Origin: Yoonia ponticola
GTDB taxonomy: Bacteria; Pseudomonadota; Alphaproteobacteria; Rhodobacterales; Rhodobacteraceae
Direction: 5' to 3'
Assembly: GCF_014199395.1 (NCBI RefSeq)
Contig: NZ_JACIJM010000003.1
Location: 186,001-250,000 of the forward strand
DNA: 64,000 nt
In this document: positions 50,967-60,107 of the stretch, piece by piece
Numbering within the stretch: position 1 is the stretch's first letter
Layout: each line of letters starts with the position of its first letter
Position numbers and translations under genes: made by a program
The notes under the pieces: generated by a model
What the model was told of the DNA's origin: nothing
What the model saw: the letters and a program-made list of their open reading frames with translations, nothing else
The model's database searches: none

Positions 50967-52583
50967 TCAGACATCCGCATCACGCACCAACTTCCAATTG
51001 ATCGCATCCAGCAGCGCCTCGAACGACGCATCCACAATGTTCGCAGACACCCCCACGGTGGACCAGCGTTTGCCCTGCCCGTCTTCGCTGTCGATAATAA
51101 CGCGGGTGACGGCTTCGGTGCCGCCGTTGGTGATCCGCACTTTGAAATCGACCAAACGCATGTCGTCGATGATGTGCTGATATTTGCCTAAATCCTTGCT
51201 CAACGCGCGGTTCAGCGCGTTGACTGGACCCTGATCCGATCCGTCCTCGCCCAAGCTATCGGACACGTTCAGTACCTTGTCGCCGTCGATCTTAACCACA
51301 ACCACGGCTTCGGACAGCGACACCATCTGACCGCGTTTGTTGCGGCGGCGTTCGACCGTGACGCGGTAGCGTTTGACCTCAAAGAATGATGGCAATTGGT
51401 TTAGCTCTTCGCGGGCCAACAGCTCAAAGCTCGCCTGTGCCGTATCGTATGAATAGCCCCGCGCCTCTTGTTCTTTGATCCGGTCCAGAATGCGTGTCAG
51501 CGCCGGATCGCCTTTTTCCACGACTAGCCCTGCGTCGGTCAACCGCTTGCGCAGGTTCGACTGACCCGCTTGGTTCGACATCGGCACGATACGGGTGTTG
51601 CCGACCAGTGCGGGGTCGATGTGTTCGTATGTCGTGGGATTTTTCAGAATCGCACTCGCATGCAGTCCCGCTTTGTGCGCAAAGGCCGAAGCCCCTACAA
51701 AAGCGGCCTGTTTCGCGGGCACACGATTCAATATATCGTCCAAGCTGCGCGACACTTTGCGCAGACCCTTGAGCGCATCGCGCGTCACACCCGTCTCGAA
51801 CAGGCTCGCAAACGGTTCTTTCAACAACAACGTCGGAATGATCGCCGTCAGGTTCGCATTGCCGCAGCGTTCGCCAAGGCCGTTCAATGTGCCTTGCACC
51901 TGCCTCACGCCGGCCAAAACAGCGGCCAGCGATCCCGCCACCGCTTGTTCCGTATCGTTATGCGTGTGGATGCCCAGATGATCGCCCGGAATGCCGCTCG
52001 CGATCACTTCGCCAATAATCCGGCTGATCTCGGCAGGTTGCGTGCCACCATTTGTGTCGCACAGCACAATCCAGCGACAGCCCGCATCATACGCGGCGTG
52101 AATAGCCTCAAGCGCGTAATCACGGTTTGTCTTATACCCGTCAAAGAAGTGTTCCGCATCAAACAAAGCCTCGCGCCCCTGCCCCACAATATGCTGAAAA
52201 CTGCCCGACACATTCTCGGTATTCTCGGCCAATGTAATGCCAAGCGCGTCGGTCACATGAAATGCGCTCGACTTGCCCACCAGACAAATTGCAGGCGTAT
52301 TTGCATTCATCACAGCGGCCAGAACATCGTCGTTTTCCGCAGAGCGTCCGGCCCGTTTGGTCATCCCAAACGCGGTCATCGTCGCGCGGGTTTTGGGGGC
52401 CGCATCGAAAAAGTCGCTATCCGTCGGGTTCGCCCCCGGCCAGCCGCCCTCAATATAATCGACACCAAGCGCGTCGAGCATCTCGGCAATGCGCTGCTTT
52501 TCAGCGGTCGAGAACTGGACGCCCTGCGTTTGCTGGCCATCGCGCAACGTGGTGTCGTACAGATACAGGCGTTCTTTGGTCAT
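50967..52583 (-). CDS. cimA: (R)-Citramalate synthase
   Basis: This 538-residue enzyme condenses pyruvate and acetyl-CoA to citramalate, feeding isoleucine synthesis from pyruvate. The N-terminal barrel begins LYLYDTTLRDGQQTQGV with the catalytic DGxQ. HTHNDTEQAVAGSLAAVLAG and a LeuA-type C-terminal regulatory dimer domain (about 400-530, SVGVSANI region) follow. I start at MTKERLYLYD (52583), with GGGAGG 9 bases upstream; upstream frames run through the palindromic element. cysS ends just beyond it, with copy 4 between them. Confidence 0.92.
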   Translation of the reverse strand: MTKERLYLYDTTLRDGQQTQGVQFSTAEKQRIAEMLDALGVDYIEGGWPGANPTDSDFFDAAPKTRATMTAFGMTKRAGRSAENDDVLAAVMNANTPAICLVGKSSAFHVTDALGITLAENTENVSGSFQHIVGQGREALFDAEHFFDGYKTNRDYALEAIHAAYDAGCRWIVLCDTNGGTQPAEISRIIGEVIASGIPGDHLGIHTHNDTEQAVAGSLAAVLAGVRQVQGTLNGLGERCGNANLTAIIPTLLLKEPFASLFETGVTRDALKGLRKVSRSLDDILNRVPAKQAAFVGASAFAHKAGLHASAILKNPTTYEHIDPALVGNTRIVPMSNQAGQSNLRKRLTDAGLVVEKGDPALTRILDRIKEQEARGYSYDTAQASFELLAREELNQLPSFFEVKRYRVTVERRRNKRGQMVSLSEAVVVVKIDGDKVLNVSDSLGEDGSDQGPVNALNRALSKDLGKYQHIIDDMRLVDFKVRITNGGTEAVTRVIIDSEDGQGKRWSTVGVSANIVDASFEALLDAINWKLVRDADV

Positions 52584-52602
52584 AGGCATTGGCCTCCCAC
52601 AC

Positions 52603-52644
52603 CGAATTTTCGCGAAAATTCGCCCGATTTTTCGCGAAAAATCG
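52603..52644. repeat. Dual-palindrome element, copy 4 (after cysS)
   Basis: The first palindrome (52603-52622) is CGAATTTTCG with its complement CGAAAATTCG. CC separates it from the second (52625-52644), CGATTTTTCG with CGAAAAATCG. It abuts the cysS stop codon directly and lies 20 bases before the cimA start, again as an intercistronic leader between two amino-acid genes. Confidence 0.85.
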
Positions 52645-54108
<1,464 letters not shown>

Positions 54109-54325
54109 ATCTTCACCTATCTTGGCCCACACACGGGCAAACGGTTTTCGCCTGCGGGCATAACGACTTCAAGGATCAGATGAAACGTGAAAGAGCAGCC
54201 CGCGACGAAGTCAGCAGGAAATAATAATACAGCAAATAATGATGCGGTGGCTCTTCATAGCGCAATGACTAGCAGGAGGTCCGCACCTCGTCTAGTGTTT
54301 CGTCACACACCACAGGATGCAGCCC

Positions 54326-54655
54326 ATGACACGCGATGACATCGACGCACTTTGCAAAACCCACGCGGGCGCCACCGCCGCCGATCCGACGACTGAACTG
54401 GATAGCTGGAAGGTCGGCGGCAAGATGTTCGTCTGCTTTGGCGACCGTATCGACGGGTTCTGCACCAAGACTGACAGCATCGAGACAGCACAGATGCTGA
54501 TCGACGCAGGTGCCGCGACCAAAGCCCCCTATTTCCATAAATCATGGGTATTGGTCAGCATGGACGTGGACAGCGATGAGGCCGCGCACCGTATCGCAAC
54601 CTCGTATGATATTGTCCGCAAGGGCCTGACCAAGCGTGTGCGTGACGCGCTGTAG
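54326..54655 (+). CDS. MmcQ/YjbR family protein
   Basis: This 109-residue protein matches the YjbR fold: MTRDDIDALCKTHAGATAAD, WKVGGKMFVCFGDRIDGF, and KAPYFHKSWVLVSMD. The family has a CyaY-like fold and no proven function; DNA binding has been suggested for relatives. The start is either this ATG or one three codons upstream (54317). It is a single gene divergent from cysS. The 217-base gap before it shows no clear gene. Confidence 0.85.
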   Translation: MTRDDIDALCKTHAGATAADPTTELDSWKVGGKMFVCFGDRIDGFCTKTDSIETAQMLIDAGAATKAPYFHKSWVLVSMDVDSDEAAHRIATSYDIVRKGLTKRVRDAL

Positions 54656-54667
54656 CCCGCTTTTCCG

Positions 54668-54838
54668 TCAATGCTTGGCGCATATCTGCACGGCGGATGA
54701 CAGGAACCCAGCCGCATCACCCAAGGTTGCAACGGCGCCGGCATCGCCAAACATTGCGACGTGCTGGCGTCGCTTGTCGATCATAGAGCCTGCGAGACGG
54801 TTCACACCCGCCCCGCCACCGATCAATAGGCGGTAAAC
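54668..54838 (-). pseudogene. Possible decayed coding fragment
   Basis: On the minus strand, an open frame between stops reads VYRLLIGGGAGVNRLAGSMI and ends QHVAMFGDAGAVATLGDAAG plus 14 residues. It has plausible codon use but no clear start and no full domain. FGDAGAVATLG recalls the FGDGAG segment of ketoacyl synthase III, but the match is short and could be chance. It lies in the otherwise empty 264-base gap between the YjbR-like gene and the metallopeptidase. Confidence 0.2.
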
Positions 54839-54919
54839 GTCCTATATTTGTGCAGGAGTTGCCCTAGTTGCCGCATCGTTTATCTCGACTTGCGCACGGC
54901 ACGGCGCTAGCGTCGTGAC

Positions 54920-55876
54920 ATGCACATATTTCAGAATCCTGCTGGTGACGGCACCATCTATTTCGACAACCTTCTCGCGCCAGAGAATATTCCTGTCGCC
55001 TACGATCCCGTTGCACGGGAATTCGTGGCCGAAGCTCTGTTCTGCAAAAACCGCGAATTGATCGGCTGCAACTGGGTGGCCACTGGCCCCGATGCGCTGT
55101 GCGTGTCCTGCGCCATGACCGCGATGTCGCCAGACGCGTCTCTGCCCGATGCCGTCGAGAACTGGGGCAAGACCGAAGAAGCCAAACGCTGGGTGCTGGA
55201 TAACCTGCGCCAATGGGGGTGGTTTACCGACACAGACACAGGCGCACGCCCGATTTTCCACATGCTTGCCGAAGGTGTGAAGCCTGTCGTCATGGGGCAT
55301 CACACGGGTGTCGTGACTATCAACATCGACGAATCCGATCCTGTACTGCGGGCCGAGCGCCGCGAAGACTTGGGCGAAAACTACCGCACGATGATCGGCC
55401 ATATGCGCCATGAGATTGCACATATGTTGTGGTGGCGTCTAAGCATCTCGACGACATTCCTGACAGAATTTCGGGCTTTGTTCGGTGACGAACAGGCGGA
55501 TTACGGCGTTGCGTTGAAAAAGCATTACGCCGACGGCCCGCCTTTGGATTGGCAGGACAGCTATCTGACGCCCTATGCCTCGTCCCATCCGCATGAAGAT
55601 TGGGCTGAAACCACCGCCCACATGCTGCATTTGATCGACATCGCCGATAGCTTTCTGGCGACGAACCTGTCTGCCCCGCATGCGCCCAAAGGCGGCTGGG
55701 ACCCCTATAAGGAACCCAACGGGGACAAGCTGACGACCTTTGCCGCCGAGTTGACGATCAAAATTAATCACGTGAACAGGTCGATGGGGTTGGCCGATCT
55801 CTATCCCTTCGTGTTGACCGATAAGTCGCGTAAAAAACTGTCGTTTGTGCATCGCTGGTTGTTCCAAGGCCCGTAG
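54920..55876 (+). CDS. Zinc-dependent metallopeptidase with zinc-ribbon (putative)
   Basis: This 318-residue protein starts with cysteines that suit a rubredoxin-like zinc ribbon (LFCKNRELIGCNW, then CVSCAMTAM). It then has a zincin motif MIGHMRHEIAHMLWWRLSIS (HExxH near residue 163), followed by the Glu-containing stretch HPHEDWAETTAHMLHL. This layout is the putative zinc-binding metallopeptidase (DUF2248-type) family of proteobacteria. No signal peptide is seen, so it is likely cytoplasmic. The substrate is unknown. It stands alone; no transglutaminase or peptide-ligase neighbour, often seen with the family, is present. Confidence 0.8.
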   Translation: MHIFQNPAGDGTIYFDNLLAPENIPVAYDPVAREFVAEALFCKNRELIGCNWVATGPDALCVSCAMTAMSPDASLPDAVENWGKTEEAKRWVLDNLRQWGWFTDTDTGARPIFHMLAEGVKPVVMGHHTGVVTINIDESDPVLRAERREDLGENYRTMIGHMRHEIAHMLWWRLSISTTFLTEFRALFGDEQADYGVALKKHYADGPPLDWQDSYLTPYASSHPHEDWAETTAHMLHLIDIADSFLATNLSAPHAPKGGWDPYKEPNGDKLTTFAAELTIKINHVNRSMGLADLYPFVLTDKSRKKLSFVHRWLFQGP

Positions 55877-55932
55877 TCGCGGCGTTCCAACACCTGCTTG
55901 ACAATACCCTGCCGCCAAGGCCCATTGGCGGC

Positions 55933-57117
55933 ATGCAAGTATCAAATAGACTCAATACAATTAACGGCACTGGCGACGACGGTTGGGGGCTTTTCAATCG
56001 GTCCCGCAAGATGATCGCGGATGGCGTTAAAATCACGGAACTGACAATCGGCGAACATGATATTCGCACCGATGCCAGTATCTTAGACGCAATGCACGCA
56101 TCGGCTAAAGGTGGTCATACTGGCTACGCGACGATCCCCGGCACCAATGCGCTGCGCGATGCAGTGGCGGCGCGTATCCAGTCGCGAACTGGAGTGCCTA
56201 CAACACGCGCCAACATCATGATTACACCCGGTGGTCAGTCCGCGCTTTATGCGACGCATTTGGCGGCTTTGGATCACGGCGACACCGCTTTATTCATCGA
56301 CCCGCATTATGCGACCTACCCCGGCACCGTGCGCGGTGTGGGCGGCGTGCCTGTGGCCATTGCAGCCACGCCCGAGAATGATTTCCAACCGCAAATCGCG
56401 GAACTGGCAGCGGCGGCATCCGATCCCCGCGCCAAGTCCCTGCTGATCAACACCCCCAACAATCCAACAGGCGTTGTCTACAGCCGCGACACCTTGGACG
56501 GCATCGCACAGGTCTGCAAAGATCATGACCTGTGGCTGATCTCTGACGAAGTGTACGATACCCAAGTATGGGACGGCGACCACCTCTCGCCCCGCGCCCT
56601 GCCCGATATGGCCGCACGCACGATGGTCGTCGGATCAATGTCGAAAAGCCACGCAATGACAGGCAGCCGTGTTGGCTGGATTTGTGCGCCTGAAGATATG
56701 ACCGAACATTTGATTAACCTCGCCACGAACACCAACTACGGCGTGCCGGGCTTTATCCAAGACGCGGCTTTGTTCGCGTTGAACGCAGGCGAAGCGTTGG
56801 AAACCCAAGTCGCCGCCCCGTTCCGCCGCCGCCGCGATCTGACATTGGCAGCCCTCGCGGGTCAAAACGTCGTGCAAATCGTGCCTGCGCAGGGTGCGAT
56901 GTATGTGATGTTGGATATTCGGGCGACGGGTTTAAGCAGCTGGGACTTTGCCAATGCCTTGCTTGACCAGGAACACATCGCGGTGATGCCGGGCGAAAGC
57001 TTTGGTGCCGCAGCCTCCGGCCATATCCGCGTAGCGATGACGATTGATGATGCGGCTTACGTCGATGCGATCAACCGTCTGGTGAATTTCGCAAAATCGC
57101 GCATCAGCGAGAAGTAA
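55933..57117 (+). CDS. Class I/II PLP-dependent aminotransferase
   Basis: This 394-residue fold-type I enzyme has the class I pattern: GYATIPGTNALRDAVAARIQ, LINTPNNPTGVVYSRDTLDG, and the PLP lysine in VGSMSKSHAMTGSRVGWICA. The Asp in DHDLWLISDEVYDTQVW is the PLP pyridine ligand. The amino-acid specificity (aspartate, aromatic or alanine type) cannot be read from sequence. It is 49 bases before ada and may be transcribed with it. The start MQVSNRLNTINGTG is near the usual family N-terminus. Confidence 0.9.
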   Translation: MQVSNRLNTINGTGDDGWGLFNRSRKMIADGVKITELTIGEHDIRTDASILDAMHASAKGGHTGYATIPGTNALRDAVAARIQSRTGVPTTRANIMITPGGQSALYATHLAALDHGDTALFIDPHYATYPGTVRGVGGVPVAIAATPENDFQPQIAELAAAASDPRAKSLLINTPNNPTGVVYSRDTLDGIAQVCKDHDLWLISDEVYDTQVWDGDHLSPRALPDMAARTMVVGSMSKSHAMTGSRVGWICAPEDMTEHLINLATNTNYGVPGFIQDAALFALNAGEALETQVAAPFRRRRDLTLAALAGQNVVQIVPAQGAMYVMLDIRATGLSSWDFANALLDQEHIAVMPGESFGAAASGHIRVAMTIDDAAYVDAINRLVNFAKSRISEK

Positions 57118-57166
57118 CGCCCGAAAAGAGACGCCACGCCTCGGGGGAATCGTCTAGAGTTGTCAC

Positions 57167-58216
57167 ATGCTCTTTGATCTTCCCCCTGATGACGTCCTTT
57201 ATGCTGCCCTGATTGCCCGTGATGCGGGCTATGACGGGCGTGCTTGGGTCGGTGTGACCACGACCGGTATCTTCTGCCGTCCGTCCTGCCCTGCCCGCAA
57301 ACCGAAGCCTGAAAATTGCAAATGGTTTGATGCTGCGGGTGATTGTATCGCGGCTGGGTTCCGACCTTGTAAGCGGTGCAAGCCGCTGCATGATATGGCT
57401 GATCCCAGCGTTGCGGACCTGTTGACTGCACTTGAAGCGGACCCCGAGCACCGTTGGTCTGAAGGCGACGTGATCGCACGCGGTTTCGATCCATCCACCG
57501 TGCGCCGCGCCTTCAAACGCGCCTTTGGCATGACGTTTCTTGACCTCGCACGGCAACGCCGTTTGGCTTTGGGCTTTACCGAATTATCCGCAGGGCGCGT
57601 GGTTGATGCGCAGGTCGCGGCAGGTTTTGAGAGCGCATCGGCCTTTCGCCGCGCCTTTACCCGTTGGCTCGGCATCCGCCCCGGTGATCTGCCTGCGACC
57701 TCGCTGCTCAGGGCCACATGGATCACCACACCGCTGGGCGATATGGTCGCGGTGGCCGATCAACACAGCTTGCATCTGCTAGAGTTCACCGACCGCAAAG
57801 CCCTGCCTACCGAGTTGAAAAAGCTGCATGCACGTCATCCCGTCAGTATCGGTTATTTTGATATTTTTGATCAACTGAAGTCAGAACTCGATGATTTCTT
57901 TGCAGGATGCTCTGCCACCTTCACAATCCCGCTGACCTACCACGGCACGCCGTTTACCCAAACTGTTTGGGATGCCTTGCGCAAAATCCCCGCTGGCCGC
58001 ACGCAAAGCTATACCAACATCGCGCAAACTATCGACCGCCCAACCGCCACCCGCGCCGTCGCCCGTGCAAACGGAGCAAACCAAATCGCGATCCTGATCC
58101 CATGTCACCGCATCATTGGTGCTGACGGATCATTGACCGGATATGGCGGCGGGTTGTGGCGCAAAGATCGGTTAATCGCCGTTGAAAAATCATACGCAGA
58201 CAAGGACAGACCATGA
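57167..58216 (+). CDS. ada: Bifunctional Ada methyltransferase and transcriptional regulator
   Basis: This 349-residue protein joins three parts. The N-terminal zinc domain has C37, C41, C68 and C71 in GIFCRPSCPAR and FRPCKRCKP, where C37 accepts methyl from phosphotriesters. An AraC-type helix-turn-helix follows (about 90-170). The C-terminal O6-methylguanine methyltransferase has its acceptor Cys at C313 in ILIPCHRIIGADG. It repairs alkylated DNA and then activates its own regulon. It overlaps the PEP-mutase-like gene by 4 bases. alkA lies elsewhere, at 44215, so the usual ada-alkA pair is split. Confidence 0.96.
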   Translation: MLFDLPPDDVLYAALIARDAGYDGRAWVGVTTTGIFCRPSCPARKPKPENCKWFDAAGDCIAAGFRPCKRCKPLHDMADPSVADLLTALEADPEHRWSEGDVIARGFDPSTVRRAFKRAFGMTFLDLARQRRLALGFTELSAGRVVDAQVAAGFESASAFRRAFTRWLGIRPGDLPATSLLRATWITTPLGDMVAVADQHSLHLLEFTDRKALPTELKKLHARHPVSIGYFDIFDQLKSELDDFFAGCSATFTIPLTYHGTPFTQTVWDALRKIPAGRTQSYTNIAQTIDRPTATRAVARANGANQIAILIPCHRIIGADGSLTGYGGGLWRKDRLIAVEKSYADKDRP

Positions 58217-59028
58217 CCGATATCGGAGCCACATTCCGCGCCCTTCACATCCCCGGCAAACCGTTCATCCTCGCTAATGCGTGGGACATCGGGTCGGCGA
58301 AAATGCTCGCGGGGTTGGGCGCTCAGGCGCTGGCGACGTCGTCCGCCGCCCATGCGTTCACGCAAGGCAAAGCTGACGGAGGCACATTGACCCGCGATGT
58401 GGCTTTGGCCCATGCGCAAGACATCGTGGCAGCGACCCCACTACCCGTCCAAGGCGATTTCGAGAACGGCTTTGGTGATGATCCCGAAACGTGCGCGGAA
58501 ACCGTCAGGCTCGCTGCTGAAATCGGACTGGCGGGGATTTGCATCGAGGATATTATCCCGGCGACCACGGACGCCTATGATTTCGACCTTGCCGTGGACC
58601 GGATTAAAGCGGCAGCAAGCGCTGCCCGCGCCCTGCCCCGCGACTTTGTTTTAACAGCGCGTGCTGACGGAATTATGTGGGACCGATACGACGTGGACGA
58701 GGCGATCCGCCGACTGCAAGCCTTTGAGGCGGCGGGCGCTGATTGCCTTTATGCGCCAATGCCAAAAACCGCCGCTGATCTTGCAAAAATTACCGCTGCT
58801 GTCTCGGCGCCCGTCAACGCATTGATTGCGGGCGATTATACACAAATGGACATCGCAGCATTCGCCAAACTGAACGTCGCGCGGCTGTCGCTCGGGTCGA
58901 GCCTTGCGCGGATCACCCACCGCGCGATCTACGATGCGGCGCAAGAGATGTTCGGGAATGGCGGGTTCACGTCACTCGGCCATGGGATCGACGGCGCTAA
59001 AATCGACGCCATGATGACCGACACATAA
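58213..59028 (+). CDS. Isocitrate lyase/PEP mutase family protein
   Basis: This 271-residue TIM-barrel protein belongs to the PEP mutase/isocitrate lyase superfamily: NAWDIGSAKMLAGLGAQALA, PVQGDFENGFGDDPETCAET (the D-x-E-x-G-x-G type metal site), GICIEDIIPATTDAYDFDLA and FVLTARADGIMW. Members cleave or form C-C or P-C bonds (oxaloacetate decarboxylase, 2-methylisocitrate lyase, phosphonopyruvate-type); the reaction here is unknown. The KKCGH active-site loop of isocitrate lyase is not seen. Translation is coupled to ada by an ATGA overlap. Confidence 0.88.
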   Translation: MTDIGATFRALHIPGKPFILANAWDIGSAKMLAGLGAQALATSSAAHAFTQGKADGGTLTRDVALAHAQDIVAATPLPVQGDFENGFGDDPETCAETVRLAAEIGLAGICIEDIIPATTDAYDFDLAVDRIKAAASAARALPRDFVLTARADGIMWDRYDVDEAIRRLQAFEAAGADCLYAPMPKTAADLAKITAAVSAPVNALIAGDYTQMDIAAFAKLNVARLSLGSSLARITHRAIYDAAQEMFGNGGFTSLGHGIDGAKIDAMMTDT

Positions 59029-59035
59029 GCACCCC

Positions 59036-59074
59036 GAAAAACGCAACGGCGCCACTGCAGAACAGTGACGCCGT
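59036..59074 (-). terminator. Terminator of the outer-membrane barrel gene
   Basis: Left arm ACGGCG-C-CACTG and right arm CAGTG-A-CGCCGT (59046-59074) form a stem of 11 pairs with one mismatch. On the minus strand the stem is followed by GCGTTTTTC (59036-59044), a T run. It ends transcription of the barrel gene and lies just after the convergent PEP-mutase-like gene. Confidence 0.75.
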
Positions 59075-59100
59075 CAATCTTCCTAAGAAGATGTGTAGTC

Positions 59101-59706
59101 TTAGAAGTTGTAAGACACGCGCAATGCAGCTGTGTCAGCTGAGATGTCGCCTTCACCGCCGTTGAATTCTTCGAATTCGTGACGCAGGTACTCAGCACCA
59201 ACTGTGAAGCTGTCGGATACTGCGTAATCAACACCAACGCCGTAGAAGTAACCTTCGTCTTCGTCACCATCTACAGTTGCTTGTGCTACACCGGCTGCAA
59301 CGTATGGCAGGAAGTTGCCAGCGTCGTAACCTGCACGTACTTTAGCGCGCAGAACTTGGTCCAGCTCAAGGCCAGTTTCGTCGTTTGTGAAATCGTCTGT
59401 GCCGATTGCTTCGAATTCAGCACCCAGAACCACGTTGCCGAGGTCGTAGTTATAACCGACGTGACCGCCGAATGTTGTGCCTTCAAAGTCGCCGTCAACG
59501 CCGTCTGCGTCAACATCGCCGTAGCCAAGTGACAAACCAGCGTATGCGCCAGTCCAGTCTTTGCCGGAAGCGATGATCACAGGTGCGACTGCAACAGGTG
59601 CCGGCGCAGGTGCGACAACGGCTTCAGCGAGACCACCAGCGGTTGCGAATGTGCCAGCTACAACCAGTGGGGCTGCGATCAGGGCGGATGTAAGTGTACG
59701 TTTCAT
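59101..59706 (-). CDS. Outer-membrane beta-barrel protein (porin-like, OmpA/Opa-type fold)
   Basis: This 201-residue protein has a signal peptide MKRTLTSALIAAPLVVAGTF, a Pro- and Ala-rich linker (APAPAPVAVAPVI) and an eight-stranded barrel of alternating hydrophobic residues ending in Phe, the outer-membrane insertion mark (RVSYNF). Strands such as WTGAYAGLSLGYGDV and TTFGGHVGYNYDLGNVVLGA are typical of Roseobacter barrel proteins. Loops are rich in Asp and Glu (DGDEDEGYF). An EcfG-like promoter (59747-59771) and a 3' terminator frame it, so it is probably a stress-regulated surface protein. Confidence 0.88.
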   Translation of the reverse strand: MKRTLTSALIAAPLVVAGTFATAGGLAEAVVAPAPAPVAVAPVIIASGKDWTGAYAGLSLGYGDVDADGVDGDFEGTTFGGHVGYNYDLGNVVLGAEFEAIGTDDFTNDETGLELDQVLRAKVRAGYDAGNFLPYVAAGVAQATVDGDEDEGYFYGVGVDYAVSDSFTVGAEYLRHEFEEFNGGEGDISADTAALRVSYNF

Positions 59707-59746
59707 ATCAGTTTCCAATTCTGTGGTAGTTCCGTTGTGGGGCTAC

Positions 59747-59771
59747 AACCCGTAACTTTGTCATTCGTTCC
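59747..59771 (-). promoter_or_regulatory. EcfG-type promoter of the outer-membrane barrel gene
   Basis: The minus strand reads GGAAC, 16 bases, GGTT. The GTT core is exact and the spacing is that of the alphaproteobacterial EcfG consensus. It lies 41 bases before the start codon, closely matching the spacing of the promoter at 287-311. Found by eye; regulation by general stress is inferred. Confidence 0.55.
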
Positions 59772-60107
59772 CAAAATGATAGAGGGCCTCACGCGCCTGT
59801 GATCGGCACCTCTCGCGTCCGTGATCAAAATGGCTGAAATATGCCACTGGCTGTGCGGAGAACCGCATATCAATGTGCGAAAATCTACTTTTCCGTGGTT
59901 CAAACACGACATCAGGTCGCATTTAGAACAGATCGATTTTGGCTTTGCGCAAGACTGGTGCAATCGGAGAGGACGCCATGACGCATCACGCTTCCAAATT
60001 CGTGAGAATCACCCGCACCATCGGTGCGCGCAGAGGCAGGGCGGCCCGTGGCAGGCCACAGTGGGGCTGATCACCCCTTTTTCCTGAATTCTGCGAAAGA
60101 TCACACC
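59772..60107. other. Gap between barrel gene promoter and MttB-family gene
   Basis: This 336-base region holds the divergent signals of its two neighbours and one small frame (59978-60070, listed separately). Short A+T-rich stretches around 59830 and 59880 could carry the methyltransferase promoter, but I cannot assign boxes. Nothing else is supported. Confidence 0.4.
59978..60070 (+). CDS. Putative 30-residue basic leader peptide
   Basis: An ATG with GGAGAGG five bases upstream opens a 30-codon frame: MTHHASKFVRITRTIGARRG, then RAARGRPQWG and TGA. It is rich in Arg and Gly and has no membrane segment. It ends 37 bases before the methyltransferase ATG. It could be a regulatory leader or chance; the ribosome binding site and position are the only support. 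The RGRAARGR composition resembles the N-terminus of the following protein. Confidence 0.3.
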   Translation: MTHHASKFVRITRTIGARRGRAARGRPQWG

